This document shows positions 40,028 to 48,603 of a stretch of 64,000 nucleotides of DNA, in pieces. The position numbers and the translations under genes were made by a program. Within the stretch, counting starts at the first letter, position 1. Each line of letters opens with the position of its first letter. Origin of the DNA: Myroides sp. N17-2 (lineage in GTDB: Bacteria > Bacteroidota > Bacteroidia > Flavobacteriales > Flavobacteriaceae); NCBI RefSeq assembly GCF_002286775.1, contig NZ_NSGJ01000020.1, positions 1-64,000 on the forward strand. The letters are read 5' to 3'. Below the pieces are notes generated by a model that was given only the letters and a program-made list of their open reading frames with translations, was not told the DNA's origin and did not search any database.

Positions 40028-41521
40028 TTAACTTAGTTTCCTTTTAGCCCAATTTAGCACATCGATATACAGGATACTACGGATATAAAACTTATTGTCA
40101 TACAGCAGTTCCATTTTATCTACAAAACCCTTTAAAACAACAACTTGCTCTTTAGACGATGCCCCTAAAAGTCCCTCAAACAACTTCATAAAAGTGTCGT
40201 GTATCTCAGTCTTGTTCTTCATCTTTTTCATCAAGTTTCTATTGGCTTTAATAAAGTCTTCATAGTGTTGATCTTGTCCTGATTCGAACTGTGCCATTAA
40301 TGATAAAATACGAGTATGAAATAGCAAATCTTCCTGTACGGTATAGTCAGTATTTGCTAAAATACGGGCTGTATAGGCTAAGGAATCTTCGTATTTTTTA
40401 TACCCAAAATACAGTGACGCCACTTTAAAATAGAGAATATGAAAGTGGTGTTCATCTATCATATTACTATATTCATTAATCCCTCGTTGTAATTGTTTTA
40501 CGAAGATTGTACTTCCATTGTATGTCTGTTGTATAAATTCGATGTTCAGTTTATTGCTAAACTGTAATAAAAATGCCTGCGAATTAATATTCTCTGATTG
40601 TGGGAAGTTCTCGCTAGTCAATTGCTCTTCTAATCTATTGTTCCAATAAATATATTTGTCTACTGACTTAAATAATAGCAATATCTTAAATAGATAAGAA
40701 TTCCCCTTGAGGTACCATATTGGGTGGCTTAATATCATCTTTGGGTGATCATAAAATAACGCTACCCATAACTTAGCATATTTATAAGCATTGCGATAAT
40801 CTTGTATCAAGAAACACAACCATACATGCGCTTTAAAATACCACAACTTCTCTCTAAAGTTAAGTAACTCAATATTAATATCTAATAGCTGATCACTAAA
40901 CCTTGTGATTAGCTCTTGTTTTTCGTCCTCACTTTTTGCATATCCTGAAGTAAGCATCTCATTATAAAACTTAAGCGATAAGTTAGATAACTTCGTCGCA
41001 TAATAATTCTGAATAATAAGATCATTAGATTGGGCAATCAGTTCATCCGCACGCCCAGTGATACTACGTGTGATATACTGTGATTCGATAACCTTCTCTA
41101 ACTCTATAATTTCTAAAGCAAGGCTCTTCTCCTCTACGTCTAATGCGATTTGTTTCGCCTTATCTAATATTTTCAACCCCTGTTTATGCAGCCCTTTTTG
41201 ATATAGAATAGTAGCGAAGTCAAGTTGTTCACGGATTTGTATCCTTACATTTTTTCTACTAGGATTCATACGCAGACTCGCTAAGATAGCCTTGTATAGA
41301 TTCGCTTTTAGATTAGATAATTGCTGTTTGCTTGTGATTTTTTGTTTGAGAATATACTGTTCGTCATACTCCTCCATTTTATCCATAGCATTAAATAACG
41401 AGATGAATTTAGCATCTGCATTGTTCTGCAATCTGTTTACATATAATGTGAATTGACGTTTCTCTGACCTTGTCAGTGATTTTATCAATACAAATAACCA
41501 GTCTTTTCCCCAATTTGACAT
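40028..41521 (-). CDS. Conserved hypothetical protein, TPR-like helical repeat type
   Basis: A 497-residue protein that is almost entirely helical, with no signal or membrane segment. It opens with KDWLFVLIKSLTRSEKRQFTL and continues with pairs of helices with TPR/HAT-like spacing (such as GLHKQGLKILDKAKQIALDV, and YEDSLAYTARILANTDY near the end). Long helical proteins of this kind, each with a similar start, are a conserved Bacteroidota family without known role. It is divergent from leuA with 146 bases between them. A protein-interaction scaffold is the most that can be said. Confidence 0.75.
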   Translation of the reverse strand: MSNWGKDWLFVLIKSLTRSEKRQFTLYVNRLQNNADAKFISLFNAMDKMEEYDEQYILKQKITSKQQLSNLKANLYKAILASLRMNPSRKNVRIQIREQLDFATILYQKGLHKQGLKILDKAKQIALDVEEKSLALEIIELEKVIESQYITRSITGRADELIAQSNDLIIQNYYATKLSNLSLKFYNEMLTSGYAKSEDEKQELITRFSDQLLDINIELLNFREKLWYFKAHVWLCFLIQDYRNAYKYAKLWVALFYDHPKMILSHPIWYLKGNSYLFKILLLFKSVDKYIYWNNRLEEQLTSENFPQSENINSQAFLLQFSNKLNIEFIQQTYNGSTIFVKQLQRGINEYSNMIDEHHFHILYFKVASLYFGYKKYEDSLAYTARILANTDYTVQEDLLFHTRILSLMAQFESGQDQHYEDFIKANRNLMKKMKNKTEIHDTFMKLFEGLLGASSKEQVVVLKGFVDKMELLYDNKFYIRSILYIDVLNWAKRKLS

Positions 41522-41667
41522 TGTAACAAAAAATACTTTAAATAATTAAAAAACAACAACTTATAATACAAAAACCACATTTTAACATTGTAGTTTTTAA
41601 CTTTTCTTTAAAGATAGTGAAAAGCTTTTATACACTTTTGTTTAAAGTTATTTAAAACACTAAAAAT

Positions 41668-42843
41668 ATGAAAACTGAAAAAATTGAGATTTTTGACACC
41701 ACATTAAGAGATGGAGAACAAGTACCTGGTTGTAAGTTAGATAAAAAACAAAAACTAGAGATTGCTTACCAACTCGATGAGCTAGGTGTTGATGTTATCG
41801 AGGCAGGCTTTCCTATTTCTAGTCCAGGTGACTTTGAAGCTGTACAAGCCATCAGTAAGATAGTAAAGAATGCTAAGATATGTGCATTAACTCGTGCCAA
41901 TACTAAAGATATAGACTCAGCTGCTAGAGCATTAGAATACGCTCATAAACCTAGAATACATACAGGTATAGGTACTTCTGATTCGCATATTAAATACAAG
42001 TTTAACTCTACACAAGAGGAAATAATAGGTAGAGCTAGTGAAGCTGTAGCCTATGCTAAAAAATATGTGCAGGATATAGAATTCTATGCTGAAGATGCAG
42101 GAAGAACAGATAATGCGTATCTAGCTAAAGTTTGTGAAGCAGTAATACAAGCAGGAGCTACAGTTATCAATATCCCTGACACGACAGGATACTGCTTACC
42201 TACTGACTATGGTAACAAGATTAAATATCTAAAAGAACATGTCAAGGGAATAGATAATGTAATCTTATCATGTCACTGTCACAATGATTTAGGAATGGCA
42301 ACAGCCAACTCTATAGCAGGTATTATGAATGGAGCTAGGCAAATAGAGTGTACCATCAATGGTATCGGCGAGCGAGCAGGTAATACAGCACTAGAAGAAG
42401 TAGTGATGATCTTAAAACAACATCAGCGTTTAGGGTTTCACACAGATATCAATACCACGATGTTAAATAGATTAAGTCAGTTGACCTCTAACACGATGGG
42501 AATGGTCGTGCAGCCAAATAAAGCTATTGTAGGGGCTAATGCATTTGCTCACAGTTCAGGCATTCATCAAGATGGAGTGATTAAACGCCGTGATACATAT
42601 GAGATTATTGATCCTAAAGAAGTCGGTGTTGATGCTTCATCTATTATTCTTACAGCGCGAAGTGGTAGATCTGCATTAGCTTATAGATTTAAAAACATTG
42701 GATTTGATGTGACTAAAATAGAATTAGACACACTATATGAATACTTCTTAGGAGTAGCTGATACTAAAAAAGAAGTAACTGAGGTAGACTTACATGCTAT
42801 TATGACTATGTACACTCAAAACCAAATGATTAAACACGCTTAA
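41668..42843 (+). CDS. leuA: 2-isopropylmalate synthase, short form
   Basis: LeuA condenses 2-oxoisovalerate with acetyl-CoA, the first committed step to leucine. The TIM-barrel signature [12 protein letters not shown] starts at residue 10. The metal-binding [13 protein letters not shown] and the family [12 protein letters not shown] are present near 206 and 231. The protein is 391 residues, against about 520 in E. coli. It ends at the barrel and subdomain region and lacks the C-terminal LeuA regulatory domain that binds leucine. Such short forms are known in Bacteroidota. First gene of the operon leuA-leuC-leuD-leuB. Confidence 0.93.
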   Translation: MKTEKIEIFDTTLRDGEQVPGCKLDKKQKLEIAYQLDELGVDVIEAGFPISSPGDFEAVQAISKIVKNAKICALTRANTKDIDSAARALEYAHKPRIHTGIGTSDSHIKYKFNSTQEEIIGRASEAVAYAKKYVQDIEFYAEDAGRTDNAYLAKVCEAVIQAGATVINIPDTTGYCLPTDYGNKIKYLKEHVKGIDNVILSCHCHNDLGMATANSIAGIMNGARQIECTINGIGERAGNTALEEVVMILKQHQRLGFHTDINTTMLNRLSQLTSNTMGMVVQPNKAIVGANAFAHSSGIHQDGVIKRRDTYEIIDPKEVGVDASSIILTARSGRSALAYRFKNIGFDVTKIELDTLYEYFLGVADTKKEVTEVDLHAIMTMYTQNQMIKHA

Positions 42844-42854
42844 ACCAAAAACTA

Positions 42855-44258
42855 ATGACTCATAAACCAAAAACATTATTTGATAAAGTATGGGACGCTC
42901 ACGTAATAGAGAGTATAGAGAATGGCCCAGATATATTATATATAGACAAACATCTAATTCATGAGGTAACAAGTCCACAGGCATTTGATGAACTTAAGAA
43001 AAGAGGTATCTCTGTTTTTAGACCGCAACAAATAGTAGCTACTGTAGATCACAATGTACCCACTCTAAATCAAGAACAACCAATAAAAGATCCGTTATCA
43101 AAACAACAAGTAGATCAATTAGCAATAAACTGTAAAGACAATAACATTACCTATTATGATCTAGGACATGAATATCAAGGAATAGTACACATTATAGCAC
43201 CTGAGCTTGGTATTACTCAACCGGGGATGAGTATGGTCTGTGGAGATAGCCATACGTCTACACATGGTGCCTTTGGTACAATTGCTTTTGGAATCGGAAC
43301 AAGTCAAGTAGCCCAAGTATTCGCTAGTCAGTGTACCTTAATGAATAAGCCTAAGACAATGCGTATCACTGTTGAAGGTCATCTAAATAGTCATGTTCAA
43401 CCAAAAGATGTTATCCTATATATCATCTCTAAAGTAGGAACTGATGCAGGTACAGGGTATTTCTGTGAGTATGCAGGTAATGTATTTGAACAGATGACTA
43501 TGGAAGGCAGAATGACTGTCTGTAATATGAGTATAGAGATGGGGGCACGTGGAGGAATGATTGCTCCTGACCAAACTACATTTGATTATGTAAAAGGAAA
43601 GCCCTTTGCTCCTAAAGGAGAAGAGTGGGATAAAAAAGTAGCATATTGGAAAACATTACCTACAGATAAAGAAGCGAAATTCGACTGTGAATATCACTTT
43701 AAAGCTGAAGATATAAAACCAATGATTACGTATGGAACTAATCCTAGTATGGGGATAAACATTGATACATTTATTCCTCTAAACAAAACAGATTCAGAAG
43801 AAAAGGCGCTTAGTTACATGGGATTATTACCTGGTCAGGCTATAGATACCATCCCTGTAAAACACGTTTTTATTGGAAGTTGTACTAATGCTAGAATAGA
43901 AGATTTTAGAGTGGCAGCATCCTATATTAAAGGAAAGAGAATATCTCAAGACATTAATGCCTTAATAGTTCCAGGTTCACAACAAGTGGTGGCTCAAATA
44001 AAAGAAGAAGGCTTAGATGCCGTATTCCAAGAAGCGGGATTTGTGATTAGACAGCCCGGATGCTCTGCTTGCCTTGCGATGAATGAGGATAAGATTCCAT
44101 CAGGAGAATTTTGTGTATCTACTTCGAACAGAAACTTCGAAGGTAGACAAGGACAAGGATCTCGTACATTATTAGCAAGCCCTCTAACAGCTGCGATAGT
44201 AGCGATAGAAGGCAAGATTACTTACTCTAAAATGAATGAATATGCAAGCGTTAACTAA
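42855..44258 (+). CDS. leuC: 3-isopropylmalate dehydratase large subunit
   Basis: LeuC and LeuD together isomerise 2-isopropylmalate to 3-isopropylmalate through an aconitase-type [4Fe-4S] centre. The 467-residue subunit starts with the usual [13 protein letters not shown]. It contains [14 protein letters not shown], and the cluster cysteines lie in [15 protein letters not shown] and [15 protein letters not shown]. It starts 11 bases after the leuA stop codon. The start of leuD lies inside its last codons. Confidence 0.97.
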   Translation: MTHKPKTLFDKVWDAHVIESIENGPDILYIDKHLIHEVTSPQAFDELKKRGISVFRPQQIVATVDHNVPTLNQEQPIKDPLSKQQVDQLAINCKDNNITYYDLGHEYQGIVHIIAPELGITQPGMSMVCGDSHTSTHGAFGTIAFGIGTSQVAQVFASQCTLMNKPKTMRITVEGHLNSHVQPKDVILYIISKVGTDAGTGYFCEYAGNVFEQMTMEGRMTVCNMSIEMGARGGMIAPDQTTFDYVKGKPFAPKGEEWDKKVAYWKTLPTDKEAKFDCEYHFKAEDIKPMITYGTNPSMGINIDTFIPLNKTDSEEKALSYMGLLPGQAIDTIPVKHVFIGSCTNARIEDFRVAASYIKGKRISQDINALIVPGSQQVVAQIKEEGLDAVFQEAGFVIRQPGCSACLAMNEDKIPSGEFCVSTSNRNFEGRQGQGSRTLLASPLTAAIVAIEGKITYSKMNEYASVN

Positions 44259-44829
44259 GATAACATCAACAGCAACTCCTCTAGCAATAGAGAACATAGA
44301 TACAGATCAGATTATCCCTGCTAGATTCTTAAAGAGTATTAACAGAGAGGGCTTCGGAGATAATCTATTTAGAGATTGGCGATCTAATAATGACGGCAGT
44401 CCTAAACAAGATTTTCCACTTAACAACCCCAAGTACTCAGGTGAAATATTAATCGCGGGGAATAACTTTGGTTGTGGGAGTAGTAGAGAACACGCTGCGT
44501 GGGCGTTGTCTGATTATGGCTTTAAAGTTATCGTAAGTAGTTTCTTCGCTGATATCTTTAAAAGTAATGCATTAAATAATGGCGTATTACCCGTTATGGT
44601 CAGCAAAGAATACCTCGCTTACCTATTTAATGAAATAGAGAATAACCCAAAAACACAGATAACTGTAGATGTAGAACATCAATCTATAGTAATAAACAAT
44701 AGAGAAGAACACTTTGAATTAGACCCATATAAAAAGATCTGTCTACTTAATGGGTATGATGATATAGACTATTTAATTGCTAAAAAAGAGGCTATCGCAG
44801 CCTTTGAGTTAACCACTAATACCTACTAA
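44236..44829 (+). CDS. leuD: 3-isopropylmalate dehydratase small subunit
   Basis: The 197-residue swivel domain partner of LeuC. It shows the family motifs [15 protein letters not shown] and [16 protein letters not shown]. The first ATG (44236) overlaps leuC by 23 bases; a second ATG two codons later (44242, MQALTK) is equally plausible and fits better with other LeuD starts. The overlap indicates translational coupling, as expected for two subunits of one enzyme. The leuB start follows the stop codon after one base. Confidence 0.96.
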   Translation: MNMQALTKITSTATPLAIENIDTDQIIPARFLKSINREGFGDNLFRDWRSNNDGSPKQDFPLNNPKYSGEILIAGNNFGCGSSREHAAWALSDYGFKVIVSSFFADIFKSNALNNGVLPVMVSKEYLAYLFNEIENNPKTQITVDVEHQSIVINNREEHFELDPYKKICLLNGYDDIDYLIAKKEAIAAFELTTNTY

Positions 44830-44830
44830 T

Positions 44831-45949
44831 ATGATGAACAAATATGATATCGCTGTATTACCAGGAGATGGTATAGGCCCAGAAGTAATCAACGAAACGA
44901 TTAAAGTACTTAATGCAGCTGCTCAGACGTACGTCTTCCAGTTGCAATATCACGAAGCATTAGTAGGTGCAATAGCTATTGATCAAACAAATAATCCACT
45001 ACCCGCAGATACCTTAGCGAAATGTAAAGCTTCTGATGCAGTCTTATTTGGTGCGATTGGAGATCCTAAGTATGATAATGATCCTACTGCTAAAGTACGT
45101 CCTGAACAAGGGTTATTAGCGCTTAGAAAAGCCTTAGGATTATATGCTAACGTACGTCCTGTGAAGGCTTACAAGAAGTTAATCGATAAGAGTCCTTTAA
45201 AAGAGAGCATTATTCAGGGTACTGATATGGTTATTTACAGAGAGTTAATCAGTGGTATTTACTTTGGCGAAAAGAGTACATCTGCTGATGGCAAATCAGC
45301 TACTGATATCTGTACTTATCATCAAGAGGAAATCGAAAACATTACTCGTAGAGCCTTTAAAGCAGCTACACAGAGACGTAATAAAGTTACCTTAATCGAC
45401 AAAGCTAATGTGTTAGAAACGTCAAGATTATGGAGAAAAGTAGTAAAGAGGATTGCAACTGAGTTTCCACAAGTAGAACTAGACTTTATGTTCGTAGACA
45501 ATGCAGCTATGCAGTTAATACTTAATCCAAAACAGTTTGACGTCATCTTGACAGAAAATATGTTTGGTGATATTATTTCTGACGAAGCAAGTGTAATCGG
45601 AGGTTCTATCGGTTTATTGCCATCAGCTTCTATCGGGGATGAGCATGCTTTATTTGAACCGATCCACGGTTCTTATCCACAAGCTAAAGGCCTAGGTATT
45701 GCTAACCCTATCGCTTCTATTTTAAGTGGAGCGATGATGTTAGAGCACTTAGGAGAACACGATGCCGCAGATGCTATTCAAGACGCTGTGATACATTGTA
45801 TTAATGCAGGCGTATTGACCCCTGACTTAGATACATCTTCTAAATTCAACACTACTGATATAGGAGATTATATCAGTAATCATGTGCGATATAGAACAGG
45901 ATATAGATATCAAGATATAGTTCCTTATAACAAATCGACTATTATATAA
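44831..45949 (+). CDS. leuB: 3-isopropylmalate dehydrogenase
   Basis: LeuB oxidises and decarboxylates 3-isopropylmalate with NAD+, giving 2-oxoisocaproate. The 372-residue protein has VLPGDGIGPEVINET at the start and the substrate-binding RPEQGLLALRKALGLYAN. The cofactor-side signature NMFGDIISDEASVIGGSIG and EPIHGSYPQAKGLGIANP follow. Two adjacent ATG codons make the start ambiguous by one residue. It is the last gene of leuACDB, and a bidirectional terminator follows. No ilv genes are next to it. Confidence 0.97.
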   Translation: MMNKYDIAVLPGDGIGPEVINETIKVLNAAAQTYVFQLQYHEALVGAIAIDQTNNPLPADTLAKCKASDAVLFGAIGDPKYDNDPTAKVRPEQGLLALRKALGLYANVRPVKAYKKLIDKSPLKESIIQGTDMVIYRELISGIYFGEKSTSADGKSATDICTYHQEEIENITRRAFKAATQRRNKVTLIDKANVLETSRLWRKVVKRIATEFPQVELDFMFVDNAAMQLILNPKQFDVILTENMFGDIISDEASVIGGSIGLLPSASIGDEHALFEPIHGSYPQAKGLGIANPIASILSGAMMLEHLGEHDAADAIQDAVIHCINAGVLTPDLDTSSKFNTTDIGDYISNHVRYRTGYRYQDIVPYNKSTII

Positions 45950-45958
45950 TCTTAAATA

Positions 45959-45991
45959 ATAAAAGCTCCTTTATATAGGAGCTTTTATTGT
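45959..45991. terminator. Bidirectional terminator of the leu operon and the LTA-synthase-like gene
   Basis: Perfect stem AAAAGCTCCT / AGGAGCTTTT with flanking A and T tracts between two convergent genes. Confidence 0.75.
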
Positions 45992-45995
45992 TTTA

Positions 45996-48041
45996 CTAAT
46001 CCTTATTCTGTTGATGGCGCTGTATATCTTGATAAATTTTAATGGTGTGCATTGTAGTGAATGTTTTCATTTTATCTAACATATACTGACCATGCTCCCC
46101 TATCTCAGGTTGCACTAATAACTTTCGTTTATTCTTTCCTGCCCAAGTATAATAGTATACTTTATCATTTTCAATCGCTATAGCTCCTATGGAATCAGCC
46201 ATAAAATTATAATCATTAATAGCAAATCTATATTTCTTCTTTTTATCAAATAAATCATCTCCAGTATAAATATACTTTGCATTTGATAAACTCAAATTAA
46301 ATATAGTTGGAAAAATATCTTTATGAGCAGCCATGATATTTGCATCAAAGAAAGCAGGTTTATACTTCTCCGGTATATAGAACAAGATAGGAACACTTCT
46401 TTTCATAAAGCCATCTTCAGGTGTATATTCAAATACTTGTCTAATATTATGATCTCCAGAAGCAACTATAATTGTATTTTCGCCATAAGGAGATTCTTTT
46501 ATTGTCTTGATTAATCTTGCTAATTCTGAGGCAGCGTATTGGTGAGAATAAAAATTAGCATATGCTATATCCTCTTTTACTCTAATACTCTTCTTTACCT
46601 CTGCAGGCATTTTTATCGGTTTAGTTTTAAAACTAGTTGGAACCTCAAAAGGTGTATGATTACTAATGGTAAGACCAAAGATAAACTTCGGTTTGCCATC
46701 CTCTTTCTTTAAAGTATTAAATATATAATCAAATAAATAACCATCATGTACTCCCCAAGCGAATTGCTCTGCATTAGGATTAAACTCAAGTATATCATTG
46801 TTCCCTTTTAAATAATCAAAATGCTGACGTTCTAGCATCTTATCAATATTTCTCCAAGACAAATTAGCTCCTGTTAAAAAATACGTATCATATCCCTTTG
46901 ATTTAAATGGCAAAGCAATAGAAGTAGAAAAAGGAGTATCAAAATAAACAGATTGAGATATAATTGTCTTAGGTGTACCTATGATAAAGTTCTCTAACGT
47001 TTGAATGGTTCCATTAAATGCTGATGTACCATTCTTAAAATAATATAGGTTAGGTAACTCTTCTTTTAGATCTCCAATTAAATTAAACTCATCCGTATTT
47101 AGTTCAAAATAATGATTACTCATGCTTTCCATCTGAAGAAAGATCACATTAGGAGGATTCTTCTCTAAGAACTCATTATAAGCAGTTTTAGTTGACAAAT
47201 CATTATCAAAAAAAGGCGACTCACTACCTAAGTATTCCTTTTGAATATCTACTATAGATTTATAGTTAGAACTAGCTATCTCCTTATCAATATCAGGAAC
47301 TATCATATTCTCCTTTCGTTCTGAATTAGCGAACTTAAGACTATAAATAGCATTATATCCCAAGGAATTAACAAACTCATTAGTAGATACATTAGTATGC
47401 TCACGACGAAGGGTAAACTCACCTAAGCTACCACGCATTCCAATAAAAAATAGAAGAACAACAAGAGTTAGTAAATAGTCTTTCTTTTTAAAAGTAACTG
47501 AGATATTAGTTTCAACTAGATTCTTCTTAATAGATCGACTAAGAAAAATAAAAGATAAAACAGCAATTAGATAAACACTAACAATCTTCAAAATAGGGTA
47601 ATCCGTCCAAACTGAATCTAATACAGCTGATGTGTCATCATAAAAAATTCCAAAGAAAAGTAGGTTAATATGAGATTGAAAAAACTGATAAAAGAAATAA
47701 TCTATGATAATTAAAGATAAAAACAACAACAATACAATCATTAATATAATAGATATTGCAGTATAATATATTTTTAAAAACCTCAAAGAAAAACGCTGAG
47801 GAATAAACATAGAGACTAACCAAAATAATACTAATGGTAAAAAACCATAGCATATAGCAGAAATATCAAATCGTGCACCTGAAATAAGGGCTTTAACAAT
47901 CCCAACCTTAACTTCATTTAATTCTTCTACATTGCCATAGCTAAATAAGAAGAAGAATCTACTAATTAAAAAAATAAAGAAGAAAAAAACAAAGTACACA
48001 CACGTTATTTTCAGCACTCTTTTATATAAACCTATGTTCAT
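45996..48041 (-). CDS. LTA-synthase-family sulfatase-type membrane protein
   Basis: About 681 residues when started at MNIGLYKRVLKIT; the upstream in-frame ATG at 48104 adds a segment that looks like leader. Five membrane helices occupy residues 1-200. The catalytic domain then begins with NVIFLQMESMSNHYF, which supplies the metal-binding Glu, and continues with SAFNGTIQTLENFIIG, in which a Thr should be the nucleophile. A second metal site is in VASGDHNIRQVF. These are the hallmarks of LtaS/EptA-like phosphoglycerol or phosphoethanolamine transferases. In a Gram-negative cell the likely acceptor is LPS or a periplasmic glycan. The donor is not predictable. Confidence 0.9.
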   Translation of the reverse strand: MNIGLYKRVLKITCVYFVFFFFIFLISRFFFLFSYGNVEELNEVKVGIVKALISGARFDISAICYGFLPLVLFWLVSMFIPQRFSLRFLKIYYTAISIILMIVLLLFLSLIIIDYFFYQFFQSHINLLFFGIFYDDTSAVLDSVWTDYPILKIVSVYLIAVLSFIFLSRSIKKNLVETNISVTFKKKDYLLTLVVLLFFIGMRGSLGEFTLRREHTNVSTNEFVNSLGYNAIYSLKFANSERKENMIVPDIDKEIASSNYKSIVDIQKEYLGSESPFFDNDLSTKTAYNEFLEKNPPNVIFLQMESMSNHYFELNTDEFNLIGDLKEELPNLYYFKNGTSAFNGTIQTLENFIIGTPKTIISQSVYFDTPFSTSIALPFKSKGYDTYFLTGANLSWRNIDKMLERQHFDYLKGNNDILEFNPNAEQFAWGVHDGYLFDYIFNTLKKEDGKPKFIFGLTISNHTPFEVPTSFKTKPIKMPAEVKKSIRVKEDIAYANFYSHQYAASELARLIKTIKESPYGENTIIVASGDHNIRQVFEYTPEDGFMKRSVPILFYIPEKYKPAFFDANIMAAHKDIFPTIFNLSLSNAKYIYTGDDLFDKKKKYRFAINDYNFMADSIGAIAIENDKVYYYTWAGKNKRKLLVQPEIGEHGQYMLDKMKTFTTMHTIKIYQDIQRHQQNKD

Positions 48042-48069
48042 GAACTTAACTTTAACACTTTTAAAACAG

Positions 48070-48077
48070 CAAAAATA
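48070..48077 (-). promoter_or_regulatory. Probable -7 element of the LTA-synthase-like gene
   Basis: Minus-strand TATTTTTG matches TAnnTTTG and lies 28 bases before the chosen start at 48041, supporting that start over the upstream ATG, which would lie before the box. The -33 partner is poorly spaced. Confidence 0.45.
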
Positions 48078-48186
48078 ATAAATATGATTACAAATCCTTA
48101 ACAATGTCTTTATTATTTAGTAATATTGCATTTATATAGTAAGAGATCAGCAAAACAGAAAGAATAAAAATATTTTTCAAAAACGT

Positions 48187-48218
48187 TTTGTAAGAGTAAA
48201 AAGACTTTTATATATTTG
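48187..48218 (+). promoter_or_regulatory. Promoter of rpmH
   Basis: -33 TTTG at 48187-48190, exactly 20 bases, then -7 TATATTTG at 48211-48218. This is a model Bacteroidota housekeeping promoter, about 75 bases before the rpmH start codon. Confidence 0.85.
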
Positions 48219-48293
48219 CACTCGGTTTTTAAGCAACAGCTAATTCAAAGAAACCAGTTAGATTAGTAAAATTAAGATTTAAAGATAAAAGCA

Positions 48294-48455
48294 ATGAGCA
48301 AAAGAACGTTTCAACCATCGAATAGAAAAAGAAGAAACAAACATGGTTTCATGGATAGAATGTCTACTCCTAACGGTAGAAAAGTATTAGCTGCTAGAAG
48401 AGCTAAAGGAAGACATAAATTGACTGTTTCTTGTGAAACAAGACATAAAAAATAA
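48294..48455 (+). CDS. rpmH: 50S ribosomal protein L34
   Basis: A 53-residue basic protein, too short for automatic cut-offs but unmistakable. It starts [19 protein letters not shown], continues with [20 protein letters not shown] and ends with a short lysine tail (SCETRHKK). L34 binds 23S rRNA in the large subunit. It has a strong promoter and its own terminator. The usual partner rnpA is not beside it; carB follows instead. Confidence 0.97.
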   Translation: MSKRTFQPSNRKRRNKHGFMDRMSTPNGRKVLAARRAKGRHKLTVSCETRHKK

Positions 48456-48475
48456 TGTTTGAGTCAAACATAGCT

Positions 48476-48509
48476 AAAGGTGTTACTATTATTTGTAACG
48501 CCTTTTTTT
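48476..48509 (+). terminator. Terminator of rpmH
   Basis: Stem AAAGGTGTTAC / GTAACGCCTTT followed by a T run, 21 bases past the stop codon. Confidence 0.8.
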
Positions 48510-48603
48510 ATACTTTGTCGTAAAGAACACCATCTATCACACACAACAACACTAAACTTACTTCACTCACAACGAAGTATTTAACATAACAACACAGACT
48601 AAA

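Noticed and set aside
41522..41667. Leader peptide or attenuator before leuA
   Set aside because: No short frame with a run of Leu codons and no terminator-like hairpin before the start codon.
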